Shown piece after piece: positions 1 to 11,173 of a DNA stretch of 39,204 nucleotides. This stretch comes from Gemmatimonadales bacterium. Its GTDB lineage: Bacteria; Gemmatimonadota; Gemmatimonadetes; Gemmatimonadales; GWC2-71-9. The notes beneath the pieces were generated by a model. The model was given only the letters and a program-made list of their open reading frames with translations, was not told where the DNA came from and searched no databases. The stretch lies in assembly GCA_020633775.1 (NCBI GenBank), contig JACKDA010000014.1, positions 1 through 39,204 of the forward strand, in the 5' to 3' direction. The position numbers and the translations under genes were made by a program. Position 1 is the stretch's first letter, and each line of letters starts with the position of its first letter.

Positions 1-470
1 GGCGAGGAGTTCGGGCAGGTCGGCGAAGGTTTCGAGGACGAACCCGTCCACGCCGCCCTCGAGGAGGCCCGCGACCTGGCGCCCGAACGCCGCCACCGCT
101 TCCTCCACCGCGAGGTCGCCGAACGGCTCGAGGCGGACGCCGAGCGGCCCGATCGCCCCGAGGACCACCACCCGCTCCCCGGCCGCGCTGCGGGCGACGC
201 GGGCCGCCGCGGCGTTCAGCGCCTCGGTCTCCGCTGCCAGTCCCCAGTCCGCGAGCTTGAAGGGGTTCGCGCCGAAGGTGTTGGTCTCGATCGCCTCGGC
301 CCCGGCGGCGACGTACGCGTCGTGCACCGCGCGCACCATCTCCGGACGGCGCGCCGCCAGCTCGTCGAAACAGGTGGCGGTGGTCGCCCCGCGATGATGC
401 AGGAGCGTCCCCATCGCGCCGTCGAGGATGTGCGCCTCGCCATCGGCGAGCAGGTCGCGCAGGGTCGCCA

Positions 471-474
<4 letters not shown>
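1..474 (-). CDS. Homocysteine S-methyltransferase (partial, C-terminus off the left edge)
   Basis: Transfers a methyl group to homocysteine, or forms the N-terminal half of a bifunctional homocysteine methyltransferase/methylenetetrahydrofolate reductase; the cut prevents deciding. 158 residues are visible. The start reads MMATLRDLLADG and is followed by ILDGAMGTLLHHRG, the first strand of the homocysteine-methyltransferase barrel, then EAIETNTFGAN and LGAIGPLG, all hallmarks of the family. The zinc-binding Cys motifs would lie beyond the edge. The ATG overlaps the metH stop (ATGA), so the two are translationally coupled. A second in-frame ATG follows immediately (471). A fused MTHFR domain is likely, because it would supply methyl-THF to the MetH upstream, but this is inference. 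Confidence 0.85.
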
Positions 475-4166
<3,692 letters not shown>

Positions 4167-4183
4167 GGGGCTCCTGCGACGAA

Positions 4184-4212
4184 GCCCGGGGGGAAGGTCA
4201 CCGCCCCCGGGC
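4184..4212 (-). other. Strong GC hairpin between riboswitch and metH ribosome-binding site
   Basis: A perfect 9-bp inverted repeat (GCCCGGGGG at 4184-4192, CCCCCGGGC at 4204-4212) lies directly downstream of the SAM-II core and about 8 nt before the metH CAGGAG. No T-run follows, so it is not a standard intrinsic terminator. It may be part of the expression platform; this is inference. Confidence 0.4.
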
Positions 4213-4213
4213 G

Positions 4214-4267
4214 GCGTCTTAGCGGGTTGTTTTACGTGGCCGCAAGCGCGCGAAATCACCACGTGAT
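4214..4267 (-). promoter_or_regulatory. SAM-II (SAM_alpha) riboswitch candidate in the metH leader
   Basis: Read on the minus strand, the leader contains the SAM-II signature: ACGTGGTGATTT, then GCTTGCGGCCACGT, then AAAACAACCCGCTAAG. P1 is six perfect pairs, ACGTGG (4264-4259) with CCACGT (4239-4234). The loop has the conserved TGATTT and GCTTGC, and the A-rich strand and CGCTAA follow P1 as in the family. It begins about 30 nt after the yggT stop and ends about 48 nt before the metH ATG. Known SAM-II elements shut off methionine or SAM genes when SAM binds, usually at translation. The match is from memory of the family consensus, not a covariance search. Confidence 0.85.
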
Positions 4268-4275
4268 CAGGTCGT

Positions 4276-4290
4276 CGTGCCGGTGGCACG
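4276..4290 (-). terminator. Short hairpin after yggT
   Basis: CGTGCC-ACC-GGCACG forms a 6-bp stem with a 3-nt loop immediately after the yggT stop and before the SAM-II element. It lacks a T-tract, so it is at best a weak or processing-type 3' structure. Confidence 0.3.
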
Positions 4291-4295
4291 AGGTG

Positions 4296-4886
4296 CTAGA
4301 AGATAGCCCCCATCAGGAGCGAACGCAGCACGATCAGCACCAGGTACGCCACGAGCGGGGAGAAATCGAACATCCCCATCGGGGGCATCATCCGCCGGAT
4401 CGGCTCGACGAGCCAGTCCGTCAGGCGGTAGGTGAGGGAGATCCCGCGCGTGTACCGGGTCAGCCCGAACCAGGAGGAGAACACCCGGATCAGCAGCGCG
4501 AACATCAGCAGCGAGAAGGTCAGGTCGAAGGCGACGTACAGCACGCCCCGCGGACCGCCGCGGGCCGCAACCTGCAGCTGGAGGACCATCCCGAACACGA
4601 ACTGCAGCAACTGCAGCAGCAGCAGCCCGCCGACCACGATGATGCCGAGGAGCCACCACGGCGCGTGCTGCGGATTCCCGCCGGCCGCGCGCAGCCGCCG
4701 CTCGATCGGGGCGAGGAGCGGGTCGCTCCAGCGCCGCACGAACGACGCCCAGCCGCCAAACGGCGCCAGCTTCCCCTCGCGCACGAACCAGTGCGTCCCC
4801 GCGACCACGAGCCCGAGCAGGAACGCCACCCCGATCAGGGTGCGCACGCCGCCCAGGATCTGGCCGAAGAGGAGCGCGAGCGACAT
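4296..4886 (-). CDS. YggT family integral membrane protein
   Basis: 196 residues with four hydrophobic segments (about 5-30, 75-105, 110-135 and 175-195), arranged as two repeats of the YggT type. The second repeat carries the typical SSWFGLTRYTRGISLTYR and LVEPIRRMMPPMG stretches followed by FDFSPLVAYLVLIVL. YggT proteins are inner-membrane proteins linked to osmotic shock or cell-division/thylakoid organisation in other bacteria; the precise role is unknown. The gene starts 3 nt after the stop of the acyl-ACP desaturase, so the two are one transcript. The downstream metH has its own regulatory leader. Confidence 0.8.
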   Translation of the reverse strand: MSLALLFGQILGGVRTLIGVAFLLGLVVAGTHWFVREGKLAPFGGWASFVRRWSDPLLAPIERRLRAAGGNPQHAPWWLLGIIVVGGLLLLQLLQFVFGMVLQLQVAARGGPRGVLYVAFDLTFSLLMFALLIRVFSSWFGLTRYTRGISLTYRLTDWLVEPIRRMMPPMGMFDFSPLVAYLVLIVLRSLLMGAIF

Positions 4887-4889
4887 CCG

Positions 4890-5864
4890 CTACTCCAGCG
4901 CGAACTCGCGCGCGAACGCGACGTCGAACGCGAACGTCTTGGCGCGGGCCCGCGACTCCATCAGGTCGGCGATCCGGGTGAGCCGCTCGGGGATCGCGAG
5001 GATCTTCTCCTGCGCCTTGCGCCCCAGCTCGTCGAGGCCGGTCACCGCCTCGAGCTTCCAGTGGGCGATCGCGTCCTGCACGATGCGGAGGTAGTCGCGC
5101 GGGCCGTAGATGCCCGAGCGCCGGATCACGTCGGCGAAGTCCTTGAATCCCGGGATGGTGATCCCCGGCATGTCGATCGCCGGCATCACGAAGGCCGCGC
5201 TCTGCATCGCCTCGCTCGGGTCGCGGGCGAGGATCTCGGTGAAGACCCGCCGGTAGAACGTGAAGTGGCGCGCCTCCTCGGTGGCGATCCGCCGCAGGAT
5301 GCCGCCGAGGATCGGCTCGTACTCGCCCACCACCCGGCCGGTCCCCGCGTGCGACATCTGGGTGGCCCGCTCCTGCAGGGTCGTGTACACGAACACCCGG
5401 TAGGGGTCACGGTCCCACGCCGGCTGCCACCCCGCCTTGATGTACTCGAACTTCAGCCGCTCCATCTCGCGCTGGTCCACGCACCCCGTGTCGCGCATGT
5501 AGTCCGACAGCACCGCCCCGTGCCGGTCCTCCTCGGCGGTCCAGAGATTGTTCCAGACCGACCAGTGCGATTCCTCGCCAAGGTGCGTCGCCAGGAGGCG
5601 GTGGAAGTGCGGCAGCCCCTCCTCGGTGAGCGTGTTGAGGGCGAGGGCCGCGCGGCAGGCATCCGGGAAGCCGCGCACCCGCTCGATCAGGGTGCGACGG
5701 TGCGCCTCGGGATCGGTCCCGGGCTCCTCCCGCAGCAGGTCGATCGGGAACCAGAGTTCCCGCTTCGCCTCGTGCTCCGTCATCATCTCCTGCACGATCG
5801 GCTCGAGATCCTCGAGGACCTCGACCTTTCGCGCCATCCGCCGTTGGGCGTCCGTCAGTGCCAT
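4890..5864 (-). CDS. Acyl-ACP desaturase (ferritin-like di-iron)
   Basis: Introduces a double bond into acyl-ACP chains using a soluble di-iron centre, oxygen and ferredoxin. The 324 residues are close to the bacterial family length and somewhat shorter than plant stearoyl-ACP desaturases. Iron-ligand motifs are visible: LTEEGLP (about 80), EEDRHG (E112, H115), a Glu in TTLQERATQ (about 165) and EEARHFTFYRR (E197, H200). No membrane segments are predicted. An oxygen-dependent soluble desaturase fits an aerobic lifestyle. First gene of a unit with yggT. The ATG at 5864 follows a short leader containing a small GAGAA-TCC-TTCTC hairpin. Confidence 0.92.
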   Translation of the reverse strand: MALTDAQRRMARKVEVLEDLEPIVQEMMTEHEAKRELWFPIDLLREEPGTDPEAHRRTLIERVRGFPDACRAALALNTLTEEGLPHFHRLLATHLGEESHWSVWNNLWTAEEDRHGAVLSDYMRDTGCVDQREMERLKFEYIKAGWQPAWDRDPYRVFVYTTLQERATQMSHAGTGRVVGEYEPILGGILRRIATEEARHFTFYRRVFTEILARDPSEAMQSAAFVMPAIDMPGITIPGFKDFADVIRRSGIYGPRDYLRIVQDAIAHWKLEAVTGLDELGRKAQEKILAIPERLTRIADLMESRARAKTFAFDVAFAREFALE

Positions 5865-5991
5865 GTCTGCCGATCCGATGAAGTCGTCCCGTCATCGAGA
5901 AGGATTCTCATGCGGGGGTGCAATCCGGAATCTCGCCCCGGTGCAGGGCCTCGCCAACCCGGGATCGTGCGGAGCGCGGGCTGGGGCCGGG

Positions 5992-6261
5992 TCAGCCGCC
6001 GGTGCAGTTCTTGGAGAGGGGCGGCCGGGCGTCGCAGGCGATGGCGTCGTTCATGCCGCTGGTGAGCGGGCCACAGGCCGTGTTCTGGGCGGAGCGCGCC
6101 GCCTCGAGCTCCGTCTCGTGCGAGGCGATGGCGCAGTTGCGACGGCCATTGAACTCGACGCAGACCTCGCACTCCACCTTCTGCGCGGAGAGGGTGCTCC
6201 ACGTGAGGAAGGCCACGAAGGCCAGGAGGACGGCGAGCCAGCCGAGGGTCTTGGGCTGCAT
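5992..6261 (-). CDS. Small membrane-anchored Cys-rich protein, function unknown
   Basis: 89 residues. Residues 8-28 form one hydrophobic segment (WLAVLLAFVAFLTWSTLSA), acting as an uncleaved anchor or signal sequence. The exported part has five cysteines: CEVCVEF, RNCAIAS, TACGPL, IACDARP and KNC. The spacing suggests disulfides or metal binding outside the cytoplasm. I do not recognise a family. It is divergent from the plus-strand exported-protein cluster, with only 54 nt between starts. A TAGATT -10-like hexamer lies 5 nt upstream of the ATG but without a convincing -35. Confidence 0.6.
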   Translation of the reverse strand: MQPKTLGWLAVLLAFVAFLTWSTLSAQKVECEVCVEFNGRRNCAIASHETELEAARSAQNTACGPLTSGMNDAIACDARPPLSKNCTGG

Positions 6262-6315
6262 GGGTGTAATCTACCACCACGCCCCTCCCAGTTCACCCCG
6301 TCCCGGAGCCGCCCG

Positions 6316-6876
6316 ATGCGATCCCTCTCCTGCCTGGTGCCCCTCCTGCTCGCCGCCGGCCCGCTGGCCGCGCAGGCGCACCAGCACACCCCGGGGATGG
6401 TGCACGGCGCGGCCGCCGTCGAGCCGCCCCGCGAGGCGGGGCAGGCGGCGTTCGCCGCGATCGCCGAGATCGTGGCCCGGCTCGAGGCCGATCCGATGAC
6501 CGACTGGTCCCGGGTGGACCTGGAGGCGCTGCGGCAGCACCTCCGGGACATGGATGACCTGACCCTGCACGCCGAGATCGCAACCCGACCGGTGGAGGGC
6601 GGCTTCGAGGCGACCGTCACCGGCACCGGGCGCACCGGCGAGGCGATCCGGCGCATGACGGTTGCGCATGCGGCGATGATGAATGCCGGCTCGGACCTGC
6701 GGATGGAGGTGACCCCGACCGCAGACGGGGCGCGGATCCGGGTGACGAGCGCGACCCCGGCCGATGCGCGCAGCGTGGCGCGGGTTCGCGGGCTCGGCGT
6801 GATCGGGGTGATGGCCCTCGGCGCGCATCATCAGGTTCACCACGAGGCAATCGCGCGAGGCGCGGCGCCGCACTAG
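6316..6876 (+). CDS. Exported His-rich protein, function unknown
   Basis: 186 residues. A signal peptide (LVPLLLAAGPLAAQA) is cleaved near residue 21. The mature protein opens with HQHTPGMVHG, has a central alpha/beta part (about 45-150) with DWSRVDLEALRQHLRDMDD, and ends with GAHHQVHHEAIARG. His clusters at both ends suggest metal or heme binding in the periplasm; that is inference. First of four plus-strand genes that all appear exported; the next gene starts 8 nt after its stop. The ATG was chosen because the longer open frame begins inside other genes and only this start gives a signal peptide. No family recognised. Confidence 0.65.
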   Translation: MRSLSCLVPLLLAAGPLAAQAHQHTPGMVHGAAAVEPPREAGQAAFAAIAEIVARLEADPMTDWSRVDLEALRQHLRDMDDLTLHAEIATRPVEGGFEATVTGTGRTGEAIRRMTVAHAAMMNAGSDLRMEVTPTADGARIRVTSATPADARSVARVRGLGVIGVMALGAHHQVHHEAIARGAAPH

Positions 6877-6884
6877 GTTGAGGG

Positions 6885-7232
6885 GTGCGCCTCCTCCTGC
6901 TCGTCGCCGCGCTGCTCGGCATGCTCCCGCAGCACGCCGCCATGTCCCATGGCGGGGATCACTGCATGGCCCCCGGGCCCGCCGCATCCCATGCGGGGGC
7001 CCCGATGGGGCAGGGGCCCGACGGCCACGACGAGGACTGCCCGCACTGTCCGCCCGCGCAGTGCGCGATCCAGGCGCACTGTGCCCAGTTCGGCACGCCG
7101 CACGTGATGGTCGGTCGCATGGCGACGACCTTCGCGCCTGATGCCCGGACCGGCGCCCGCGAGGCGGCCACCCACTGGTCGAGTCGCAGCCACGCGCCTC
7201 CCGTCCCTCCTCCACTCACCTCCCTCACCTGA
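6885..7232 (+). CDS. Small exported His/Cys-rich protein
   Basis: 115 residues with a GTG start 8 nt after the previous stop. A hydrophobic N-terminus (LLLLVAALLGMLPQHAA) is followed by a His/Cys-rich stretch: SHGGDHC, GHDEDCPHCPPAQC and AHCAQFG. The CxxC-plus-His pattern resembles short metal-binding secreted proteins (DUF2946-like), but I cannot assign a family. The C-terminus is Pro/Ser-rich. Position between a His-rich exported protein and an outer-membrane protein suggests a shared periplasmic metal role, which is inference. Confidence 0.55.
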   Translation: MRLLLLVAALLGMLPQHAAMSHGGDHCMAPGPAASHAGAPMGQGPDGHDEDCPHCPPAQCAIQAHCAQFGTPHVMVGRMATTFAPDARTGAREAATHWSSRSHAPPVPPPLTSLT

Positions 7233-7273
7233 ACGAGTCGCAGTCCGCGTCACTCTCCTTCACGTGAGGTCCC

Positions 7274-8065
7274 ATGTTCCGTACCACCCTGGTCGCGGCG
7301 ACACTCGTCGCGGCACCCTGGGCGACTGCGGTCGCCCAGCTGGACTATCGCAACCTCGACGATGAGCGTCCGGTCACCACCGAGGACGCCTACCCGATCG
7401 AGCAGGATGCCCTCGAGGCGATGTTCCCGCTCGCGTGGGAATCCGATCGCGGCACCGGCCGCCTGCATCTCGCCCCCGAGCTGATGTGGGGCGCCCTGCG
7501 CAACGCGATGGTCGGCCTCAAGCTGCCGCTCGCCACCCGCGACGGCCAGGAGCACCGGCTGGCGGTCGGCGGTCCGCGCGCCTTCGCCCTGCTCAACCTG
7601 AACACCGAGTCGCCGACGCTGCCCGCGCTTGCCCTGCGGGGTGACGTCAGCATGCCCGTGGGGAACGCCGCCGGCAGCCGGGCGCTGGCGAGCCTCAAGG
7701 GGATCGCCACCCGGTCCTGGGGGACATGGCGAGCGCACCTCAACGGGACCCGCACCTTCGGACGCGCCGCCGACGCACCCACGGTGGATGCGCCGGCGCG
7801 CTGGGTCGCCAGTCTCGCCGTGGATCACACCTTCTGGCGCCAGTCGCTGCTCGTCATCGGCGAGGTTGCCGCGCAGGAGTCGCTCGGCGGCGGTCCCACT
7901 GGCTGGCTCGCCGGCATCGGGGCACGCTGGCAGGTCACCCCGGCCCTCGTCCTCGATGCGGGGGTCTATCGCCGTCTCTCTCCCGTCGGGCCCGATCTCG
8001 GGCTCACCCTCGGCGCCTCGCGCACCCTCGGACTCGGTGGCCTCGGCCGGTGGGGGCAGCGATGA
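7274..8065 (+). CDS. Predicted outer-membrane beta-barrel protein
   Basis: 263 residues. The signal peptide ends VAQ (about residue 22). The rest alternates short beta-strands (RLHLAPELMWGALRN, GLKLPLATR, LALRGDVSMPVG, WVASLAVDHTFWRQ, LDAGVYRRLSP, LTLGASRTLGL) and ends in a strand rather than a helix, like transporter-type barrels of the phenol-degradation MetA family. Function unknown; likely a small outer-membrane channel or sensor. The stop overlaps the ATG of the next gene (ATGA), so the pair is translationally coupled. Confidence 0.7.
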   Translation: MFRTTLVAATLVAAPWATAVAQLDYRNLDDERPVTTEDAYPIEQDALEAMFPLAWESDRGTGRLHLAPELMWGALRNAMVGLKLPLATRDGQEHRLAVGGPRAFALLNLNTESPTLPALALRGDVSMPVGNAAGSRALASLKGIATRSWGTWRAHLNGTRTFGRAADAPTVDAPARWVASLAVDHTFWRQSLLVIGEVAAQESLGGGPTGWLAGIGARWQVTPALVLDAGVYRRLSPVGPDLGLTLGASRTLGLGGLGRWGQR

Positions 8066-8985
8066 TCCGTCTCCTCACCGCGTGCCTCGTCCTCGGCCTC
8101 GGCCAGGCCACGTTGCAGGCGCAGGACACCCGCGACGAGCGGCACTATCCCGCCGGCGACTGGAACTGGACCTTTCTCGAGCGCCACCCGGCGGCCGGTC
8201 GCCTCTTCAACGCGTTCGACTACGGCCACGCCGTGCTCTACGAGCGCCTGCTGACCCACGATGCCTCGTCGGTGACGGCGGCCCTCGACGCGGAGTACCG
8301 CTTCCTCGTCGACGACCTCCTCGCCCGTCCGCCGCGCTTCGCGGTGGCGGAGGAGGCGATCGCCCCGGCCTACAGCAAGCTCGCCTGGCCCGCGAAGCAG
8401 TTCTTCGATCGGGCGCACGTGCTGCATCGGCAGATCTACGACGTCTACGCGCGCACCGAGCTCGGACGTCCCGCGCAGGATGCCCTGATCGAGGCGCTGG
8501 TCGATCACTATCTCGCGGAGACGGCCTACGCCTTCACCGATCGGCCCAAGGCGATGGCATTGATGGACGAGCAGCCGTTCTCGCAGCGCTTCCGGCGCGA
8601 GCACCCGGTGTTCAACGGCCTGATCTGGGCCTATCACTGGCTGCAGGTGGGACTCTACGAACCCCTGCTCGTGGCGACGACCCCGGCCGAGCAGGAGGTG
8701 GGGGTCCGCCGGACGCTCGACCGCTTCCGGGCGATGATCAGCCACCCCGACAGCATGCCCCGCGTGATGCCGATGACCGCGGACGTCTCGCCGCGGTTCG
8801 CCGCGGCGCATCCGCGCGCCGCGGCAATCTTCGACAACCTGCACATGATGCACGACATCATCAGCGACATCCTCGTGCAGCCCGAGTGGACCCGGGCCGA
8901 GAAGCGCGCCGAGATCCTGCGGCAGATGGCCGAGATGCGCGATGGCACGCGCAACCTGATGGAGGGCGGGATGCACCGGCACTGA
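8062..8985 (+). CDS. Exported alpha-helical protein, function unknown
   Basis: 307 residues. The signal peptide is LLTACLVLGLGQATLQAQ, cleaved near 20. The mature part is mostly helical and rich in His, Trp and Tyr: HYPAGDWNWTFLERH, FDYGHAVLYERLL, FNGLIWAYHWLQ and NLHMMHDIISDIL, ending in GGMHRH. Spaced His residues in helices would suit metal or heme binding, but no known motif is complete. Coupled to the outer-membrane barrel upstream; last gene of the four-gene exported cluster. A large hairpin follows its stop. Family not recognised. Confidence 0.65.
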   Translation: MIRLLTACLVLGLGQATLQAQDTRDERHYPAGDWNWTFLERHPAAGRLFNAFDYGHAVLYERLLTHDASSVTAALDAEYRFLVDDLLARPPRFAVAEEAIAPAYSKLAWPAKQFFDRAHVLHRQIYDVYARTELGRPAQDALIEALVDHYLAETAYAFTDRPKAMALMDEQPFSQRFRREHPVFNGLIWAYHWLQVGLYEPLLVATTPAEQEVGVRRTLDRFRAMISHPDSMPRVMPMTADVSPRFAAAHPRAAAIFDNLHMMHDIISDILVQPEWTRAEKRAEILRQMAEMRDGTRNLMEGGMHRH

Positions 8986-8994
8986 GTGCCCCGC

Positions 8995-9053
8995 CCCCGA
9001 ACGGCGCGAGGGCCGGCCCCCATCCGGGAGGCCGGCCCTCGTGGCGTTCGGGG
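8995..9053. terminator. Large hairpin between convergent genes (bidirectional terminator)
   Basis: CCCCGAACG (8995-9003) pairs with CGTTCGGGG (9045-9053), and GAGGGCCGGC (9008-9017) pairs with GCCGGCCCTC (9031-9040). The loop is 13 nt. It starts 10 nt after a plus-strand stop and ends 17 nt before a minus-strand stop, so it can end transcription from both sides. No T-run, which is common in very GC-rich genomes. Confidence 0.65.
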
Positions 9054-9069
9054 AAGCGCTGCGACCGGA

Positions 9070-9411
9070 CTACTTCGGCAGTCCCGCCGTCTCGTCGCCC
9101 GACTTGCCGTCGGTGATCGGGACGACCTGCGTGCTCCAGTGGTCGGCGAAGGTCACCACCAGCCGATGGCCCAGCGAGTCGGCCTCGACCGAGGTCACCT
9201 GCGGGAACTTCTTCGCGTACTCGGTCGCCCTGGCCGCATCGGCCTCGGCGAACTCCCGCCCGATGGCGACGGCGATGGCCTGCTGCGGCCCGTAGGCGGC
9301 GAAGGCATCGGCGTCCATCAGGCCATCCTGCGACGAGACGTAGGGCAGCGAGTCGTAGGTCGGGCAGGCGGCCAGGGTGGCGACGAGGGCCAGGGGAACG
9401 AGACGGCGCAT
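9070..9411 (-). CDS. Small predicted lipoprotein, function unknown
   Basis: 113 residues. The N-terminus MRRLVPLALVATLAAC has a good lipobox (LAAC, Cys16), so it is probably membrane-anchored. The mature part has one helix (about 50-70) and a strand-rich C-terminus (VTSVEADSLGHRLVVTF) ending in VPITDGKSGDETAGLPK. The ATG at 9411 is preferred over a longer frame to 9486 because only it puts the signal peptide at the N-terminus. Family not recognised. Confidence 0.65.
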   Translation of the reverse strand: MRRLVPLALVATLAACPTYDSLPYVSSQDGLMDADAFAAYGPQQAIAVAIGREFAEADAARATEYAKKFPQVTSVEADSLGHRLVVTFADHWSTQVVPITDGKSGDETAGLPK

Positions 9412-9445
9412 CAGGGTGTTCTCCGCACGGAAGTGGACAGGCCCG

Positions 9446-9474
9446 AAGATAATCCCCTCCCCGGGTCCGGTCAT
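9446..9474 (-). promoter_or_regulatory. Candidate promoter for the small lipoprotein
   Basis: Minus-strand ATGACC (9474-9469), 17-nt spacer, TATCTT (9451-9446): four of six matches to each sigma-70 hexamer at ideal spacing, 35 nt before the ATG. No experimental support. Confidence 0.4.
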
Positions 9475-9476
9475 CC

Positions 9477-9505
9477 TTGTCGGCACGGGGCTCGGGGCCT
9501 ACCCT
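9477..9505 (+). promoter_or_regulatory. Weak candidate promoter for pruA
   Basis: TTGTCG (9477-9482), 17-nt spacer, TACCCT (9500-9505). The -10 is poor. It lies just behind the divergent minus-strand promoter. Position, 46 nt before the pruA ATG, is its main support. Confidence 0.25.
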
Positions 9506-9550
9506 TGGGCGTTCGATCCTCCGGCCTCCAGAACCCAAGGACTCCGCTGC

Positions 9551-11173
9551 ATGAGCGCCATCGGCAACATCCCGGCCCCCGTCAATGAACCGATCCTGAG
9601 CTACGCCCCGGGGACCCCGGAGCGGGATGCCCTGCAGTCGACCATCGCCAGCATGGGCGCGGAGGTGGCCGAGATCCCGGTGGTGGTGAACGGGACCGAT
9701 CACCACGTCGGCGAGGCGAAGGGCGTCTTCTCGCCGCAGCGCCACCAGCACCGCCTGGCCAACCTGCACGGCGCCACCCCGGCGCTGCTCGGGGAGGCCA
9801 TCGACGGCGCGGTGCGGGCGCAGCGGGAGTGGTCGGAGTGGCGCTTCGAGGATCGGGCGGCGGTCTTCCTGAAGGCGGCCGAGCTGCTCGCCGGGCCGTG
9901 GCGCCAGCGGCTCAACGCCGCGACGCTGCTCGGGCAGGGGAAGACGCCGCACCAGGCCGAGATCGACTCGGCCTGCGAGCTGATCGACTTCCTCCGCTTC
10001 AACGTGCACTACGCCGAGCGCCTGCTGCACGAGCAGCCGATGTCGAGCCGCAACGCCTGGAACCGGCTGGATCATCGCCCCCTCGAGGGCTTCGTGTACG
10101 CGGTGACGCCGTTCAACTTCACCGCGATCGGCGGCAACCTGCCGACCGCCCCGGCGCTGCTCGGCAACGTGGTGCTCTGGAAGCCGTCGCACACCGCCGC
10201 ACTCTCGAACTGGCTCTTCCACGAGCTGCTGCAGGAGGCCGGGCTGCCGCCGGGGGTGATCCAGTTCGTGCCGGGCAACTCCGTCGAGGTGACCGAGGCC
10301 CTGCTCGCCTCGCCGCACTTCGCCGGGCTGCACTTCACCGGGTCGACCGCGGTCTTCCGCTCCCTCTGGCGCACCTCGGCCGAACATCTCGACCGCTACC
10401 GGGCCTACCCGCGGATCGTGGGCGAGACCGGGGGCAAGGACTTCATCCTCGCGCACCCGAGCGCGGACGTCGCGGCGTTCACCACCGCCCTCCTGCGCGG
10501 CGCCTACGAGTACCAGGGGCAGAAGTGCTCGGCGGCCTCGCGCTGCTACGTGCCGCGCTCGCTCTGGCCCGAGGTGCGCGACCGGATGGCGGCGGGCATC
10601 GCCGAGATGCAGGTGGGCGACCCGGCCGACTTCAGCGTCTTCGTCGGCGCGGTGATCGACGAGCGGGCCTGGACCAAGCTCGATGCGGTGCTCGCCGAGG
10701 CGCGCGCCGACAGCGGGGTCGAGATCGTCGCGGGCGGGACCTCCGACCGCAGCGAGGGATGGTTCATCGCCCCGACCTTCGCACGGGTCGATGACCCGCA
10801 CCACCGGATGATGCGCGAGGAGTTCTTCGGGCCGATCCTCACGGCGTACGTGTACGAGGATGACCAGTGGGCGGACGTCCTGCGCCTGGTCGACACCACC
10901 GCCGAGTATGCCCTGACCGGGGCGGTCTTCGCGCAGGATCGCGCCGCGGTGGTCGAGGCCGATCGCGCCCTCCGGCACGCCGCCGGCAACTACTACGTCA
11001 ACGACAAGTGCACCGGCGCGGTGGTCGGGCAACAGCCGTTCGGCGGTGGCCGCGCGTCGGGGACGAACGACAAGGCCGGCAGCATCCTGAACCTCTATCG
11101 CTGGATCTCCCCGCGCACGGTGAAGGAGGTCGGCGATCCGCCGACCGATTGGCGGTATCCCTACCTCGGGTAG
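9551..11173 (+). CDS. pruA: L-glutamate gamma-semialdehyde (P5C) dehydrogenase
   Basis: Oxidises glutamate semialdehyde to glutamate with NAD, the second step of proline breakdown. 540 residues, the length of the stand-alone ALDH4A1-type enzyme rather than the PutA fusion. Catalytic residues are Glu292 in GETGGKD and Cys326 in YQGQKCSAASR. Cofactor-binding stretches AVTPFNFTAIGGN and FTGSTAVF are present, as is the C-terminal QQPFGGGRASGTNDKAG typical of P5C dehydrogenases. No proline dehydrogenase gene is in the window. The 3' end carries a perfect AAGGAGGT that may serve the next reading frame. Confidence 0.95.
   Translation: MSAIGNIPAPVNEPILSYAPGTPERDALQSTIASMGAEVAEIPVVVNGTDHHVGEAKGVFSPQRHQHRLANLHGATPALLGEAIDGAVRAQREWSEWRFEDRAAVFLKAAELLAGPWRQRLNAATLLGQGKTPHQAEIDSACELIDFLRFNVHYAERLLHEQPMSSRNAWNRLDHRPLEGFVYAVTPFNFTAIGGNLPTAPALLGNVVLWKPSHTAALSNWLFHELLQEAGLPPGVIQFVPGNSVEVTEALLASPHFAGLHFTGSTAVFRSLWRTSAEHLDRYRAYPRIVGETGGKDFILAHPSADVAAFTTALLRGAYEYQGQKCSAASRCYVPRSLWPEVRDRMAAGIAEMQVGDPADFSVFVGAVIDERAWTKLDAVLAEARADSGVEIVAGGTSDRSEGWFIAPTFARVDDPHHRMMREEFFGPILTAYVYEDDQWADVLRLVDTTAEYALTGAVFAQDRAAVVEADRALRHAAGNYYVNDKCTGAVVGQQPFGGGRASGTNDKAGSILNLYRWISPRTVKEVGDPPTDWRYPYLG

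Noticed and set aside
4184..4212. Intrinsic terminator in the metH leader
   Set aside because: Strong stem but no following T-run and very close to the ribosome-binding site.
4167..4295. Cobalamin or SAM-I riboswitch for metH
   Set aside because: The conserved cores of those classes are absent; the segment fits SAM-II instead.
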